Source: JAMORN01 sp027063545 [NCBI: bacterium] (GTDB taxonomy: Bacteria; JAMORN01). Taken from it: a DNA stretch of 16,014 nucleotides. Position numbers and translations under genes: made by a program. Of the stretch, positions 6,367-14,735 are shown one piece after another (the stretch's first letter is position 1; every line of letters begins with the position of its first letter). The stretch covers positions 1-16,014 of the forward strand of contig JAMORN010000313.1 in NCBI GenBank assembly GCA_027063545.1. Direction: 5' to 3'. The notes beneath the pieces were generated by a model. That model did not search any database, had not been told where the DNA came from, and saw only the letters and a list, made by a program, of their open reading frames with translations.

Positions 6367-7766
6367 AAATTATTATTAATGATTTTAACGAATTAAGTAA
6401 AAATTTAATACAAAAGATAAATAAATATTCAGAGGTTATTATCTTTTCATCTAAAGAAAAAGATATAGATTTTATTGATGATTATAATGTTATAGGTTAT
6501 GATTATGAGTTTGAAAATATAAAAAATATAGCTACAGATATAGATTTTTCTAAAAAAGGAGATTTTTATTTTATTGGTTTATCAAATAATAATGAAAAAA
6601 ATATTTTAGATTATTTAATCTCAAAGCATTTGGGAGTATCAAATAATATAATTTTATTAAGTCATGATTATTTAAAAGAAACTTTAGACCTTATCTTAGA
6701 AAAAAAAGAAGAATATATATTCCCAATATTTTCAAAAGAAGTTTTAGTAAATGAAATATTAAACCTTATAGTTTATGATACATTTAAAATTGTTTTTTTT
6801 GATGATATAGTTATCATTGGTAAGTATATGTTAAATAAATTTTTGGATGGACTAACAATAGACACTTTGGTGGCAATAGACCCAGATATAAATTTTAGAA
6901 TATTATTTATAGAGAGAAATGATAAAATATTTTTTGTTAGAGGACAAGATCAACTTAAACTTAACGATAAATTATATATAATTACATACAAGGAAAATTT
7001 AAAAAAGGTAATTAATATTTTTTCAGAAGAGACAGAATATATAGAAAATAATGAAATTCTTTCTGATGAAGAAATAGAAGAGAAAAAGAAAAAGAAGAAA
7101 AATATTATCTTTATTGGTAATGAAAAATTGATAATGAATATTGTTACAAAACTTAATTACAAGGAGTTTAATATAACAATATTAACAAAAAATCCTGCAT
7201 CTTTTGATAAATATGGAGAAAAGACTAAAGGATTAAATATATATAAATATAATCTGAAAGAGCTTCAAGATATTGAAAAGTATATTGAAGGAAATGATAT
7301 AATTGTAAATTTGAGTAATAATGATGAAAATAATATAATGTTTTCCATTATTGCCAGAGAATTAGGTATTAAAAAAATAATATCTCTAGTAAATAATCCT
7401 AATTTTAAGAGAATTTACTCAAAATTGGGAATAGATTGTATTATAAATGAAAATGATATTATAGTAAAACATATTATTAAAAGGATAAAAGGTGGTGATC
7501 TCATAAATGTATCAAATCTTAGAGATGATATAATAATCACAGAGGTAACAATAGAAAACGAAAAGATTGAAAATATGAAAATAAAAGATTTGAAACTACC
7601 TAAAGATGTAATAATAGTATCAATAATAAGAGATAAAAAAATAATAATTCCTAAAGGATCTACTATTTTAAAAAAAGGAGATTTAGTTAGAATATTAAGT
7701 TATGAGAAGACAATATCAAAGGTAGAAAATTTGTTTAAAGGTAATAAATTTTTGAATATTTTTTGA
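6363..7766 (+). CDS. TrkA-like potassium-transport regulator with two divergent RCK halves
   Basis: 467 residues, the length of full TrkA, with two tandem units of a nucleotide-binding (TrkA-N) and a TrkA-C domain. The first is at about 1-225; the second starts near residue 247 after a linker of six consecutive lysines (241-246). The second unit is clearer: [20 protein letters not shown], then [26 protein letters not shown], and a C-terminal lobe ending [11 protein letters not shown]. TrkA normally gates the TrkH/TrkG potassium channel from the cytoplasmic face by sensing NAD(H) or ATP. The glycine-rich nucleotide loop is poorly kept: the first Rossmann start is [10 protein letters not shown] and the second [10 protein letters not shown]. 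Ligand binding may therefore be altered. No TrkH lies in the window. It overlaps uvrB by 4 bases and has AAGGAG five to six bases before ATG. Base composition is even more A-rich than the neighbours. Confidence 0.8.
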   Translation: MKIIINDFNELSKNLIQKINKYSEVIIFSSKEKDIDFIDDYNVIGYDYEFENIKNIATDIDFSKKGDFYFIGLSNNNEKNILDYLISKHLGVSNNIILLSHDYLKETLDLILEKKEEYIFPIFSKEVLVNEILNLIVYDTFKIVFFDDIVIIGKYMLNKFLDGLTIDTLVAIDPDINFRILFIERNDKIFFVRGQDQLKLNDKLYIITYKENLKKVINIFSEETEYIENNEILSDEEIEEKKKKKKNIIFIGNEKLIMNIVTKLNYKEFNITILTKNPASFDKYGEKTKGLNIYKYNLKELQDIEKYIEGNDIIVNLSNNDENNIMFSIIARELGIKKIISLVNNPNFKRIYSKLGIDCIINENDIIVKHIIKRIKGGDLINVSNLRDDIIITEVTIENEKIENMKIKDLKLPKDVIIVSIIRDKKIIIPKGSTILKKGDLVRILSYEKTISKVENLFKGNKFLNIF

Positions 7767-7788
7767 AAATAATATAAGGAGAAAAATA

Positions 7789-8397
7789 ATGGGAAAAAAA
7801 TTTAGGTTGGGAGTTTTAGCAAGTGGTGGTGGCTCAAATTTTGAAGCAATTGTAAAAAGGTCTTTAGAGGGATATATTAAAAGCAAAGTAGTTGTATTAA
7901 TAGTTAATAATAAAGACGCGTATGCCATTGAAAGAGCTAAAAAATATAATATACCTTATCATTATATTTCTTCTAAAACAGAAGGTTCCCATGAAAAAGC
8001 TATGGAAAAAATAACAAAAGTTTTAAAAGATTATAACGTAGATTTAGTTATTTTAGCAGGATATATGAAAAAAATACTTCCCCCTCTTTTAACTGAATAT
8101 AAAAATAGAATATTAAATATTCATCCAGCTTTACTACCCAAATATGGAGGAAAAGGTTATTATGGGTTAAATGTTCATAAAAAAGTCTTAGAAAATAATG
8201 AGAAGGAAACAGGTCCTACAGTACATCTTGTAGATGAAATATATGATCATGGTAAAATTTTAGGACAATATAAATTAAATATTATTCCAGGACTTACTCC
8301 AGAAGAACTACAGCAAAGAGTGCTAGAATTAGAACATCTATTATATTCTAGGGTTATAAAAGATATAGAAGAAGGATATATAATCCTAGATGAATAG
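7789..8397 (+). CDS. purN: Phosphoribosylglycinamide formyltransferase (GAR transformylase)
   Basis: Transfers the formyl group of 10-formyltetrahydrofolate to GAR, making FGAR, the third step of purine synthesis. 202 residues, normal for PurN. The phosphate-binding start is LASGGGSNFEAI (9-21). The catalytic Asn-His-Asp triad is visible as N110 and H112 in LNIHPALLPKYGG, and as D149 in HLVDEIYDHG. The KYGGKGYYGLNVH segment resembles PurN of Bacteroidota-like type rather than the E. coli KYPGLHTH form. AAGGAG lies seven bases before the ATG, and the gene starts 22 bases after the trkA-like gene, so it is probably in the same transcript. purC follows 51 bases later. Confidence 0.95.
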   Translation: MGKKFRLGVLASGGGSNFEAIVKRSLEGYIKSKVVVLIVNNKDAYAIERAKKYNIPYHYISSKTEGSHEKAMEKITKVLKDYNVDLVILAGYMKKILPPLLTEYKNRILNIHPALLPKYGGKGYYGLNVHKKVLENNEKETGPTVHLVDEIYDHGKILGQYKLNIIPGLTPEELQQRVLELEHLLYSRVIKDIEEGYIILDE

Positions 8398-8448
8398 TAT
8401 TTTTTAATCTTTAAATATTAAAATTAGGAAGAAAAGGAGGTTATTCGA

Positions 8449-9345
8449 ATGAAATTAGGAGTAAAAGAAGTTAATATTAAAGAGGCAAAATTATTTTCAA
8501 AGGGAAAAGTTAGAGAAATTTATGATGATGGAGATTCCTTAATAATGATTGCAACAGATAGAATATCAGCATTTGATGTTATTTTGCCAGATCCAATACC
8601 AGGAAAAGGAATTGTATTAACCCAGATTTCTATCTTTTGGTTTGATTTTTTAAAGGATATTGTTCCTAATCATTTTATTACAGATAGAATAGAAGAAATG
8701 GGGGAACCATATATAAATTATAAAGATATTATAGAGTATAGGACTATTAAAGTCAAAAAATTAAAAAGATTAGATGTAGAATGTATTGTTAGAGGATATA
8801 TAGAAGGATCAGGATGGAAGGATTATCAAAAGACAGGTATGGTATCAGGTATAAAATTACCTCCAGGATTAAAAAGAGGAGATAAACTACCAGAGCCAAT
8901 TTTTACCCCATCAACAAAAGCCGAAGAAGGACATGATGAAAATATAACATTTGATCAAATGAAGGATATTGTAGGATCAGAATTAGCAGAGAAAATAAAA
9001 GATGTTAGTATACGGCTTTATGAAAAGGCAAGGGATTATGCTTTAGAAAGAGGAATTATAATTGCTGATACAAAGTTTGAATTCGGATTAGATGAAAATG
9101 GAGAGTTAGTATTAATAGATGAGGTATTAACACCTGACTCATCAAGATTTTGGCCTTTAGATGAATATAAACCAGGACAACCTCAAAAAAGTTTTGATAA
9201 GCAGTATGTTAGAGATTATTTAGAAGAAATTAAGTGGAATAAAACACCACCAGCTCCTACCTTACCAGAGGATGTTATAAAAAATACGATAGAAAAGTAT
9301 AAGGAAGCTTACAACAAATTAACAGGGAGAACTCTAAGTTTTTAG
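8449..9345 (+). CDS. purC: Phosphoribosylaminoimidazole-succinocarboxamide synthase (SAICAR synthetase)
   Basis: Joins CAIR and aspartate using ATP to make SAICAR in purine synthesis. At 298 residues it is the longer, ADE1-like form rather than the roughly 240-residue E. coli/Bacillus form. Motifs in order: [10 protein letters not shown] (ATP-binding strand), [46 protein letters not shown], and [10 protein letters not shown] followed by [15 protein letters not shown]. These are the conserved SAICAR synthetase segments. Start is supported by AAGGAGG eight bases before ATG. The upstream gap (8398-8448) is AT-rich and shows no riboswitch or hairpin. The TAG stop lies inside the stem of the terminator that ends the operon. 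The other purine genes are not in the window. Confidence 0.97.
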   Translation: MKLGVKEVNIKEAKLFSKGKVREIYDDGDSLIMIATDRISAFDVILPDPIPGKGIVLTQISIFWFDFLKDIVPNHFITDRIEEMGEPYINYKDIIEYRTIKVKKLKRLDVECIVRGYIEGSGWKDYQKTGMVSGIKLPPGLKRGDKLPEPIFTPSTKAEEGHDENITFDQMKDIVGSELAEKIKDVSIRLYEKARDYALERGIIIADTKFEFGLDENGELVLIDEVLTPDSSRFWPLDEYKPGQPQKSFDKQYVRDYLEEIKWNKTPPAPTLPEDVIKNTIEKYKEAYNKLTGRTLSF

Positions 9346-9365
9346 GGTTCTCCTTTATTTTTATT
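9326..9365 (+). terminator. Intrinsic terminator after purC, overlapping its stop codon
   Basis: A 12-bp stem (arms 9326-9337 and 9342-9353, one T-G wobble, loop GTTT) is followed by TTTATTTTTATT. The last codons and the TAG stop (9343-9345) of purC are inside the hairpin. It ends the uvrB-trkA-purN-purC unit. Read on the minus strand it could also act weakly on the convergent PBP gene, which ends at 9386; the T-tract there is poor. Confidence 0.85.
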
Positions 9366-9385
9366 AAATTTCTTTTAGATGATAT

Positions 9386-11608
9386 TTAAAAGTTTATAGG
9401 ATTATCTTCAGATTGAGAGTTAATTCTTTCTTTTTCAATTAACCAAGGGTTTGAAGATTTCTTTAAATTCTCTGGTAAATGGATATCACATGTATCTACA
9501 GGCTGGGTTCCTATTATAAAAGGCACGTGATAATATATTTTAGGACAAACTTTTAATCTTGCTAATTTTCCACTTTGAGTACATATATTTCTGTATGTAA
9601 TTCCTCTAGGTGTTTTAAAATTAACTACTTCTTTATCTTTATGAGCTAATTTCATATACTCTATCCAGATAGGTAATGCTGTAGATGCTCCAGTTTTATG
9701 ATCCCCTAATTTACGTTTTATATCAGTACCAACCCAGGCTCCCGCTGTAATTATAGGAGTAAATCCTATAAACCATGTATCAGTATAATTATTTGTTGTT
9801 CCTGTTTTACCACCACAAGGGTAGTAAAATTTTGATTGTATTATTCTATATCCTGTACCCCTTCTGACAACATTTTCTAATAGAGTTATCATAATATAAG
9901 AAACATCTTCAGGTAGTACTCTTTTAGATTCTTCTGTATGTTGATATATTACATTACCACTATTATCTTCAATACGTTCTATATAATAAGGCTTAATTAA
10001 TATCCCATAATTAGGAAAAACAGAATAAGCTTTTACTAGATCCCATAATCTAACTTCAAAAACTCCCAAGGCTAATGCCGGTACTTCTATATAATTAGAC
10101 TTTAAACCTAATTTATTAGCATATTCGATAACATTTTTGTATCCAACTTTGTTTAAAAGATATATGGTAGCTAAGTTTAAAGAGTGGGCTAAAGCATCCA
10201 TTAAAAGTACAGGTCCTAAAAATTTCTCTTCATAATTATGAGGCCTCCAATCATCTTCATCTTTATTTTGAGATGGTATAACAATTGGTTGATCTAAAAG
10301 TATTGAACTAGGAGTAAATCCTTGGGATATTGCTGTAAGATAAATAATAGGCTTAAAAGATGAGCCAGGTTGCCTTCTTGCAAAGACTCTATTATATTCA
10401 CTTTCCTCAAAATTTCTTCCTCCAATCATTACCCTTACAGCTCCAGAATTATTATCTATAGCTAAAAATGCTCCTTGTACACTTACTAGTGTATCTTCTC
10501 TAGGTATCCATTTCAATTTATTTGCCCATCTGGCTAATATTGTATCCATATTTTGAAATAAGCTATCTTTAGGGATATTTTTATACTCCTTAGGCGCAAT
10601 TTTATCCCATCTGTATTTTAAGTATTTATTAAAGAATGCTATATTCATTTCTCTTTGATATTTCATTATATATTTATGAAAGATTTTTTCTAAAGAATCC
10701 TGTTCTTGACTAACTAATGTAGTATATATCCTCAATCCTCCTGTATAAAGCATTTTTTCTCCAAATTTTCTAACAACAAACTTTCTTACTTCTTCAACGA
10801 AATAAGGAGCAATATTTTGAGTTGTTTTGAAAGGATGAATTTCAATAGGTTTATTTTTCAATTCTTCATATTCTGTTTTAGAAATAATATCAGTCTCATA
10901 CATTTTTTTGAGTATAATATTTCTTCTTTTTTTAGCATTTTCAGGGTGTTTATCCGGTCTATATTTCTCAGGGGCTCTAAGCATAGCTATAAAAATAGCA
11001 GCCTCATCAGGAGTTAATTCCCATACATTTTTAGAGAAGTATCTTTGGCTAGCAGCTTGAACCCCATACGCTCCTCCGCCCAAATATACTTGATTTAGGT
11101 AAAATTGTAATATTTCTTTTTTTGTATATGTTTTTTCAAGCATTATAGCAGTAATTATTTCTTTGATTTTTCTTGGAATTCTTTTTTCAAAACCAATAGT
11201 AGAAGTAAATAAATTTCTTGCTAATTGTTGAGTTATAGTAGAACCACCATGAGTTTTACCATGTAGAATATCAACTATAACAGATCTAAGGATACCATTT
11301 ATAAGATCAATACCATGATGTTTATAAAAATTTTTATCCTCTGTAGCAATAAGTCCATTTATTAAGAAATCAGGTATACTATCTAATGGAACAACAATTC
11401 TTTTTTGAATATAATATTCTTTAATTACATTTCCATCTCTATCGTACACTTTTGTGACCAAAGCTGGTTTTATTTTTTCTAATTCTTCAAATGAAGGAAT
11501 AAATTTATAATAATACAAAATTACAGCAATAGTAACTCCTAATAAAAAGCCAAATATAGCACTATTTACAAAAAAAGCTATTTTAAAAAATTTTTTCCAA
11601 TCTTTCAT
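9386..11608 (-). CDS. mrcA: Bifunctional class A penicillin-binding protein (PBP1A type)
   Basis: Builds peptidoglycan: a transglycosylase polymerises lipid II and a transpeptidase crosslinks the peptides, outside the inner membrane. 740 residues. A single N-terminal transmembrane segment is at about 9-34. The GT51 domain follows, with ATEDKNFYKHHGID (catalytic Glu90), GGSTITQQLARN (121-132) and EKTYTKKEILQFYLNQVYLGGGAYG. A linker of about 90 residues precedes the transpeptidase domain, whose motifs are all present: SSFK (Ser416, Lys419), SLN (476-478) and KTGT (601-604). The C-terminal tail has cysteine pairs (C676/C688/C707) of unknown purpose. AAGGA lies nine bases before ATG. It is transcribed alone on the minus strand, divergent from the membrane-protein/lpxB run. 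The gene name is by family; mrcA/ponA naming varies. Confidence 0.95.
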   Translation of the reverse strand: MKDWKKFFKIAFFVNSAIFGFLLGVTIAVILYYYKFIPSFEELEKIKPALVTKVYDRDGNVIKEYYIQKRIVVPLDSIPDFLINGLIATEDKNFYKHHGIDLINGILRSVIVDILHGKTHGGSTITQQLARNLFTSTIGFEKRIPRKIKEIITAIMLEKTYTKKEILQFYLNQVYLGGGAYGVQAASQRYFSKNVWELTPDEAAIFIAMLRAPEKYRPDKHPENAKKRRNIILKKMYETDIISKTEYEELKNKPIEIHPFKTTQNIAPYFVEEVRKFVVRKFGEKMLYTGGLRIYTTLVSQEQDSLEKIFHKYIMKYQREMNIAFFNKYLKYRWDKIAPKEYKNIPKDSLFQNMDTILARWANKLKWIPREDTLVSVQGAFLAIDNNSGAVRVMIGGRNFEESEYNRVFARRQPGSSFKPIIYLTAISQGFTPSSILLDQPIVIPSQNKDEDDWRPHNYEEKFLGPVLLMDALAHSLNLATIYLLNKVGYKNVIEYANKLGLKSNYIEVPALALGVFEVRLWDLVKAYSVFPNYGILIKPYYIERIEDNSGNVIYQHTEESKRVLPEDVSYIMITLLENVVRRGTGYRIIQSKFYYPCGGKTGTTNNYTDTWFIGFTPIITAGAWVGTDIKRKLGDHKTGASTALPIWIEYMKLAHKDKEVVNFKTPRGITYRNICTQSGKLARLKVCPKIYYHVPFIIGTQPVDTCDIHLPENLKKSSNPWLIEKERINSQSEDNPINF

Positions 11609-11698
11609 AATTATTTTTCCTTTTATATTAAAAATTAAAATATATTTTTTTTAATTAAAATTATAATTCTTATTTTTGTTAAACAAGGAGATTAAAAT
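11609..11698. promoter_or_regulatory. Divergent promoter region between the PBP gene and the lpxB run
   Basis: Ninety AT-rich bases separate two divergent ATGs. The palindromic core AATTATAATT gives a TATAAT on each strand (minus 11665-11660; plus 11662-11667). The minus side has TTGTTT 15 bases upstream (11686-11681), shorter than ideal; no good -35 stands out for the plus side. AAGGAG (11685-11690) is the ribosome site of the plus-strand gene. Promoters must lie here by arrangement, but the exact boxes are tentative. Confidence 0.4.
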
Positions 11699-12295
11699 AT
11701 GAAAGATCTAAAAGAGTATTTTAATCTTTTATTGGATTTTCCATTTCACCCTGAAAATGTTTATCAAAAATTAAAGTTAGAATATGATTTAGAAAAAGTT
11801 AATATATGTTTTTTTATAGTATTAGGTTCCATTTTTTTGTTTTTTAATATTATTTCTAGACAGGAAACTTTTATTCACTACTATGAGGTATTTAAAGAAA
11901 ATTTTGATAGTTCTAATTTTTTAATTACCAATTATTTATTGAATAGTAAAATTTTTACTTTACTTATTACAGCTCCTATTTCATTTATATTATCAACTTT
12001 TACTTTATGGATTTTTTCAAAGATACTAATAAAAGAGGTTAAGTTCAAACATATAGTAATTTTTGAAGGATTAAGCTCGTTTGTATATATGTTCAGTTAT
12101 GTATTATCTAATCCAATTATTACTTTTATAATTGTAATTGGTAAATTTGTGTATTTATATAAAGGTTATAGGATATTTTATAATACTAGTATATTGAGAT
12201 TTATCTCAATATTTTTACTGCAATTTATATTGAATCTAATATTTATTATACTTTTAATAATAATGTTTTTGTTATTGGTGGCTTTAATTTTATAA
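11699..12295 (+). CDS. Polytopic membrane protein, Yip1-like
   Basis: 198 residues, strongly hydrophobic, with about five predicted transmembrane segments: near 36-54, 86-110, 119-137, 138-156 and 164-197. A soluble N-terminal stretch (KEYFNLLLDFPFHPENVYQKLK) precedes the first segment. The layout, a cytosolic start with 'P-x-N-x-Y' followed by five helices and an internal YKGYRIFY between helices 4 and 5, is like the bacterial Yip1 domain family, whose role is not settled. No catalytic motif is visible. AAGGAG lies eight bases before ATG. It leads a tight run: lpxB starts 4 bases after its stop, so the two are translated together, hinting at a link to envelope assembly. Family assignment is tentative. 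Confidence 0.75.
   Translation: MKDLKEYFNLLLDFPFHPENVYQKLKLEYDLEKVNICFFIVLGSIFLFFNIISRQETFIHYYEVFKENFDSSNFLITNYLLNSKIFTLLITAPISFILSTFTLWIFSKILIKEVKFKHIVIFEGLSSFVYMFSYVLSNPIITFIIVIGKFVYLYKGYRIFYNTSILRFISIFLLQFILNLIFIILLIIMFLLLVALIL
12191..12216 (+). other. Hairpin with T-run inside the membrane-protein gene
   Basis: ATATTGAGA (12191-12199), loop TTTA, TCTCAATAT (12204-12212), then TTTT. The shape is that of a weak intrinsic terminator about 90 bases before lpxB, but the stem is mostly A/T and lies in coding sequence. Confidence 0.35.
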
Positions 12296-12299
12296 AAAT

Positions 12300-13481
12300 A
12301 TGAAAAAAATAGTTTTTATTACAGGAGAAAAGTCAGGAGAAAATATAATTTTTCCTATTATAGAAAAATTGTTACATATTCATGAAGATATAACGTTTTA
12401 TGGAGTTTTTTCAAAGAGAGTTATAAATAAAGAGTTATTTAAAGATAGACTTTTTTTGATAGAAGAAAGAAAAAAATTAAATGTAATGGGCTTTATTGAA
12501 GTTTTATTAAAGGCTATAGATATTTATAAAGTATATAATAAAATAATAAATGCTATATATGAAATAAATCCAGACTTATTAATTTTAGTTGATTTTCCTG
12601 ATTTTAATTTGAAAATAGCAAAAGCTATAAAGAAAAAAAATAAAAATATTAAAATACTTTATTTTGTATCCCCTCAAATATGGGCATGGAGATTTAGTAG
12701 AATAGATATTATAAAAAAATATGTGGATTTTTTATTATGTATTTGGCCCTTTGAGGAAGAGATCTATAAAAATAATGGATATTATAATGTAAAATATATA
12801 GGTAATCCGATAGCCTTTAATACATATCAAAAATTAAAAGAATTAGAAAAAATAGAAAAACACCAAAAAAGAGTAATAACATTTTTTCCAGGATCTAGAG
12901 TTCAAGAAGTAAATAGGATTTTACCTGATTTTATGAAAATAATAGAACGAATAGACAAAACAGAAAAAATTGATGTTTTTTATATAAGCAAAGTAAAAGA
13001 AATTCCTACAAAAATATATTTAAATATATTAGATAACTGTTTAAAGGAAGAAAAAATAAAAGGAAAAATAGAAATCGTAGAGAAGGAGCCAATTTATCTT
13101 ATGTATATATCTGATTTTTTATTTTTGAAAAGTGGTTCTAATAATATAGAAGCATTAATTCTTGAGAAACCATTTATAGTTTTTTATAAAACTTCCTATT
13201 TAAATTATATTATAGCTAAGATTATGATAAATAAAGAGTTAAAATATATATCTCCGGTAAATATAGCTACAAATAAATCTTTAGTACCTGAATTTATTCA
13301 GAATTATGACTTAGATAAAGTCTTGGAAACATACTTTTATTTAAACAAATCTAGAGAAAATTTTATATTTTTATTTAAAGAATTGAAGAAAGAATTATTA
13401 AAAAAGAATTATATAGAGGAATCTATAATGCAGATAGAAGAAATGTTATATAACAAAGGAAGTAAAAATGTTAAAGTATAA
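12300..13481 (+). CDS. lpxB: Lipid-A-disaccharide synthase
   Basis: Membrane-associated glycosyltransferase that joins UDP-2,3-diacylglucosamine and lipid X into the lipid A disaccharide. 393 residues, close to the family's usual 380-390. Motifs: GEKSGE near the N-terminus (family GExSGD), LVDFPDFNLKIAK (98-107; catalytic Asp region), FVSPQIWAWRFSRI (122-135), IWPFEEEIY, GNPI, FFPGSR (195-200), and SGSNNIEALILEKPFIVFYK. The ending NKSLVPEFIQ is also typical. Start: ATG 4 bases after the preceding stop, with no nearby SD, so it probably depends on coupling. Its end overlaps murA by 14 bases. lpxA, lpxC, lpxD and lpxK are not in the window. Its presence is the best evidence that the host makes lipid A. 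The gene is very A-rich, giving many Lys and Ile. Confidence 0.95.
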   Translation: MKKIVFITGEKSGENIIFPIIEKLLHIHEDITFYGVFSKRVINKELFKDRLFLIEERKKLNVMGFIEVLLKAIDIYKVYNKIINAIYEINPDLLILVDFPDFNLKIAKAIKKKNKNIKILYFVSPQIWAWRFSRIDIIKKYVDFLLCIWPFEEEIYKNNGYYNVKYIGNPIAFNTYQKLKELEKIEKHQKRVITFFPGSRVQEVNRILPDFMKIIERIDKTEKIDVFYISKVKEIPTKIYLNILDNCLKEEKIKGKIEIVEKEPIYLMYISDFLFLKSGSNNIEALILEKPFIVFYKTSYLNYIIAKIMINKELKYISPVNIATNKSLVPEFIQNYDLDKVLETYFYLNKSRENFIFLFKELKKELLKKNYIEESIMQIEEMLYNKGSKNVKV

Positions 13482-14721
13482 AATTCAAGGACCAACAAAA
13501 TTAAAAGGTGAAGTAACAATTTCTGGGGCAAAAAATTCTATTCTTGCTCTAATGGCTGCTACTTTATTAGCAAGAGATGAATTTGTAATCCATAATGTTC
13601 CAGTATTAAGAGACATAGTAACAATGCAAAAAGTTCTGGAGGTTATAGGAGCTAAAGTAAGAAGAGAAGGTTCAAGCCTTTATATAGATACGAGAGGAGT
13701 TAATAATTATGAAGCTCCATATGAATTAGTAAGTCAAATGAGAGCTTCTATTTATGTTTTAGGACCTCTTTTAGCTAGATATGGAGAATGTAAGGTTTCT
13801 ATGCCCGGCGGTTGTGCTTGGGGACCAAGACCTATAAATTTTCATATAGATGCAATGAAAAAACTTGGTGCAGAGATAAGTGTAGAGTTTGGTTTTATTC
13901 AGGCTAAAGCTTCTAAATTAAGGGGGGAACATATTATTTTTGATTTTGTTTCTGTTGGAGCAACAGCAAATACTATGATGGCAGCTACGTTAGCAGAGGG
14001 TACAACTATTATAGATAATGCTGCTAGTGAACCAGAAATTGTAGATTTGGTTAACTTTTTAAGAAAAATGGGAGCAAAGATAAAAGGTGAGGGAACAAGA
14101 ACAATAGTTGTGGAAGGTGTTGAAAATTTACATGGTGTTGAATATACTGCTATTCCAGATAGAATTGAGGCGGGGACTTTTCTTGTAGCAGGATTTATGA
14201 CAGGAGGTGATATTTTAGTAAGAAATCTTATCCCAGAACATTTGACATCTGTTATAGAGAAGCTAGAAGAAGCTGGAGCCGAAATGAAAATTGGGAAAGA
14301 CTATATAAGAATAAAAGGTGAGGGTAATATAAATCCAATAAAGGTAATAACAGCTCCTTATCCAGGTTTTCCAACAGATATGCAGGCTCAATTTATGGCA
14401 ATGTTAACAATAGCAAATGGCACGAGTAGTATAACTGAGGGTATATATCATGATAGATTTATGCATGTTTTAGAACTTATGCGTTTAGGAGCTAATATTG
14501 AATTGGAAAAGAATGTTGCTATTATCCATGGTGTAAATAAACTAACAGGAGCTAAATTAATGGCTTCTGACTTGAGGGCTTCTGCAGCTTTAGTTTTAGC
14601 AGGGTTGGTAGCAGAGGGCGAAACAATTGTGGATAGAATTTACCATATTGAAAGAGGATACGAAGATTTCGATAAAAAACTTCAAAATTTAGGAGCTATT
14701 GTAGAAAAGTTTGATGAATAA
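13468..14721 (+). CDS. murA: UDP-N-acetylglucosamine 1-carboxyvinyltransferase (MurA)
   Basis: Adds enolpyruvate from PEP to UDP-GlcNAc, the first committed step of peptidoglycan precursor synthesis in the cytoplasm. 417 residues, the usual length. Key residues: Lys22-Asn23 in ISGAKNSILAL, Arg92 in QMRASIYVLGPLLARYG, and the active-site Cys116 with Arg121 in PGGCAWGPRPINFH. Cys rather than Asp at this position is the fosfomycin-sensitive type in the family. FPTDMQAQF holds the conserved Asp, and DLRASAALVLAGL follows near the end. The start is set by AAGGA seven bases upstream; it lies inside the 3' end of lpxB (14-base overlap in another frame), indicating coupled expression. Its codons are less A-skewed than those of lpxB. 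tldD follows after 14 bases. Confidence 0.98.
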   Translation: MLKYKIQGPTKLKGEVTISGAKNSILALMAATLLARDEFVIHNVPVLRDIVTMQKVLEVIGAKVRREGSSLYIDTRGVNNYEAPYELVSQMRASIYVLGPLLARYGECKVSMPGGCAWGPRPINFHIDAMKKLGAEISVEFGFIQAKASKLRGEHIIFDFVSVGATANTMMAATLAEGTTIIDNAASEPEIVDLVNFLRKMGAKIKGEGTRTIVVEGVENLHGVEYTAIPDRIEAGTFLVAGFMTGGDILVRNLIPEHLTSVIEKLEEAGAEMKIGKDYIRIKGEGNINPIKVITAPYPGFPTDMQAQFMAMLTIANGTSSITEGIYHDRFMHVLELMRLGANIELEKNVAIIHGVNKLTGAKLMASDLRASAALVLAGLVAEGETIVDRIYHIERGYEDFDKKLQNLGAIVEKFDE

Positions 14722-14735
14722 AAGGAGAAAAAGTT

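Noticed and set aside
8398-8448. Possible purine riboswitch before purC
   Set aside because: Only 51 bases of AT-rich sequence with no paired stems; too short for a known purine riboswitch.
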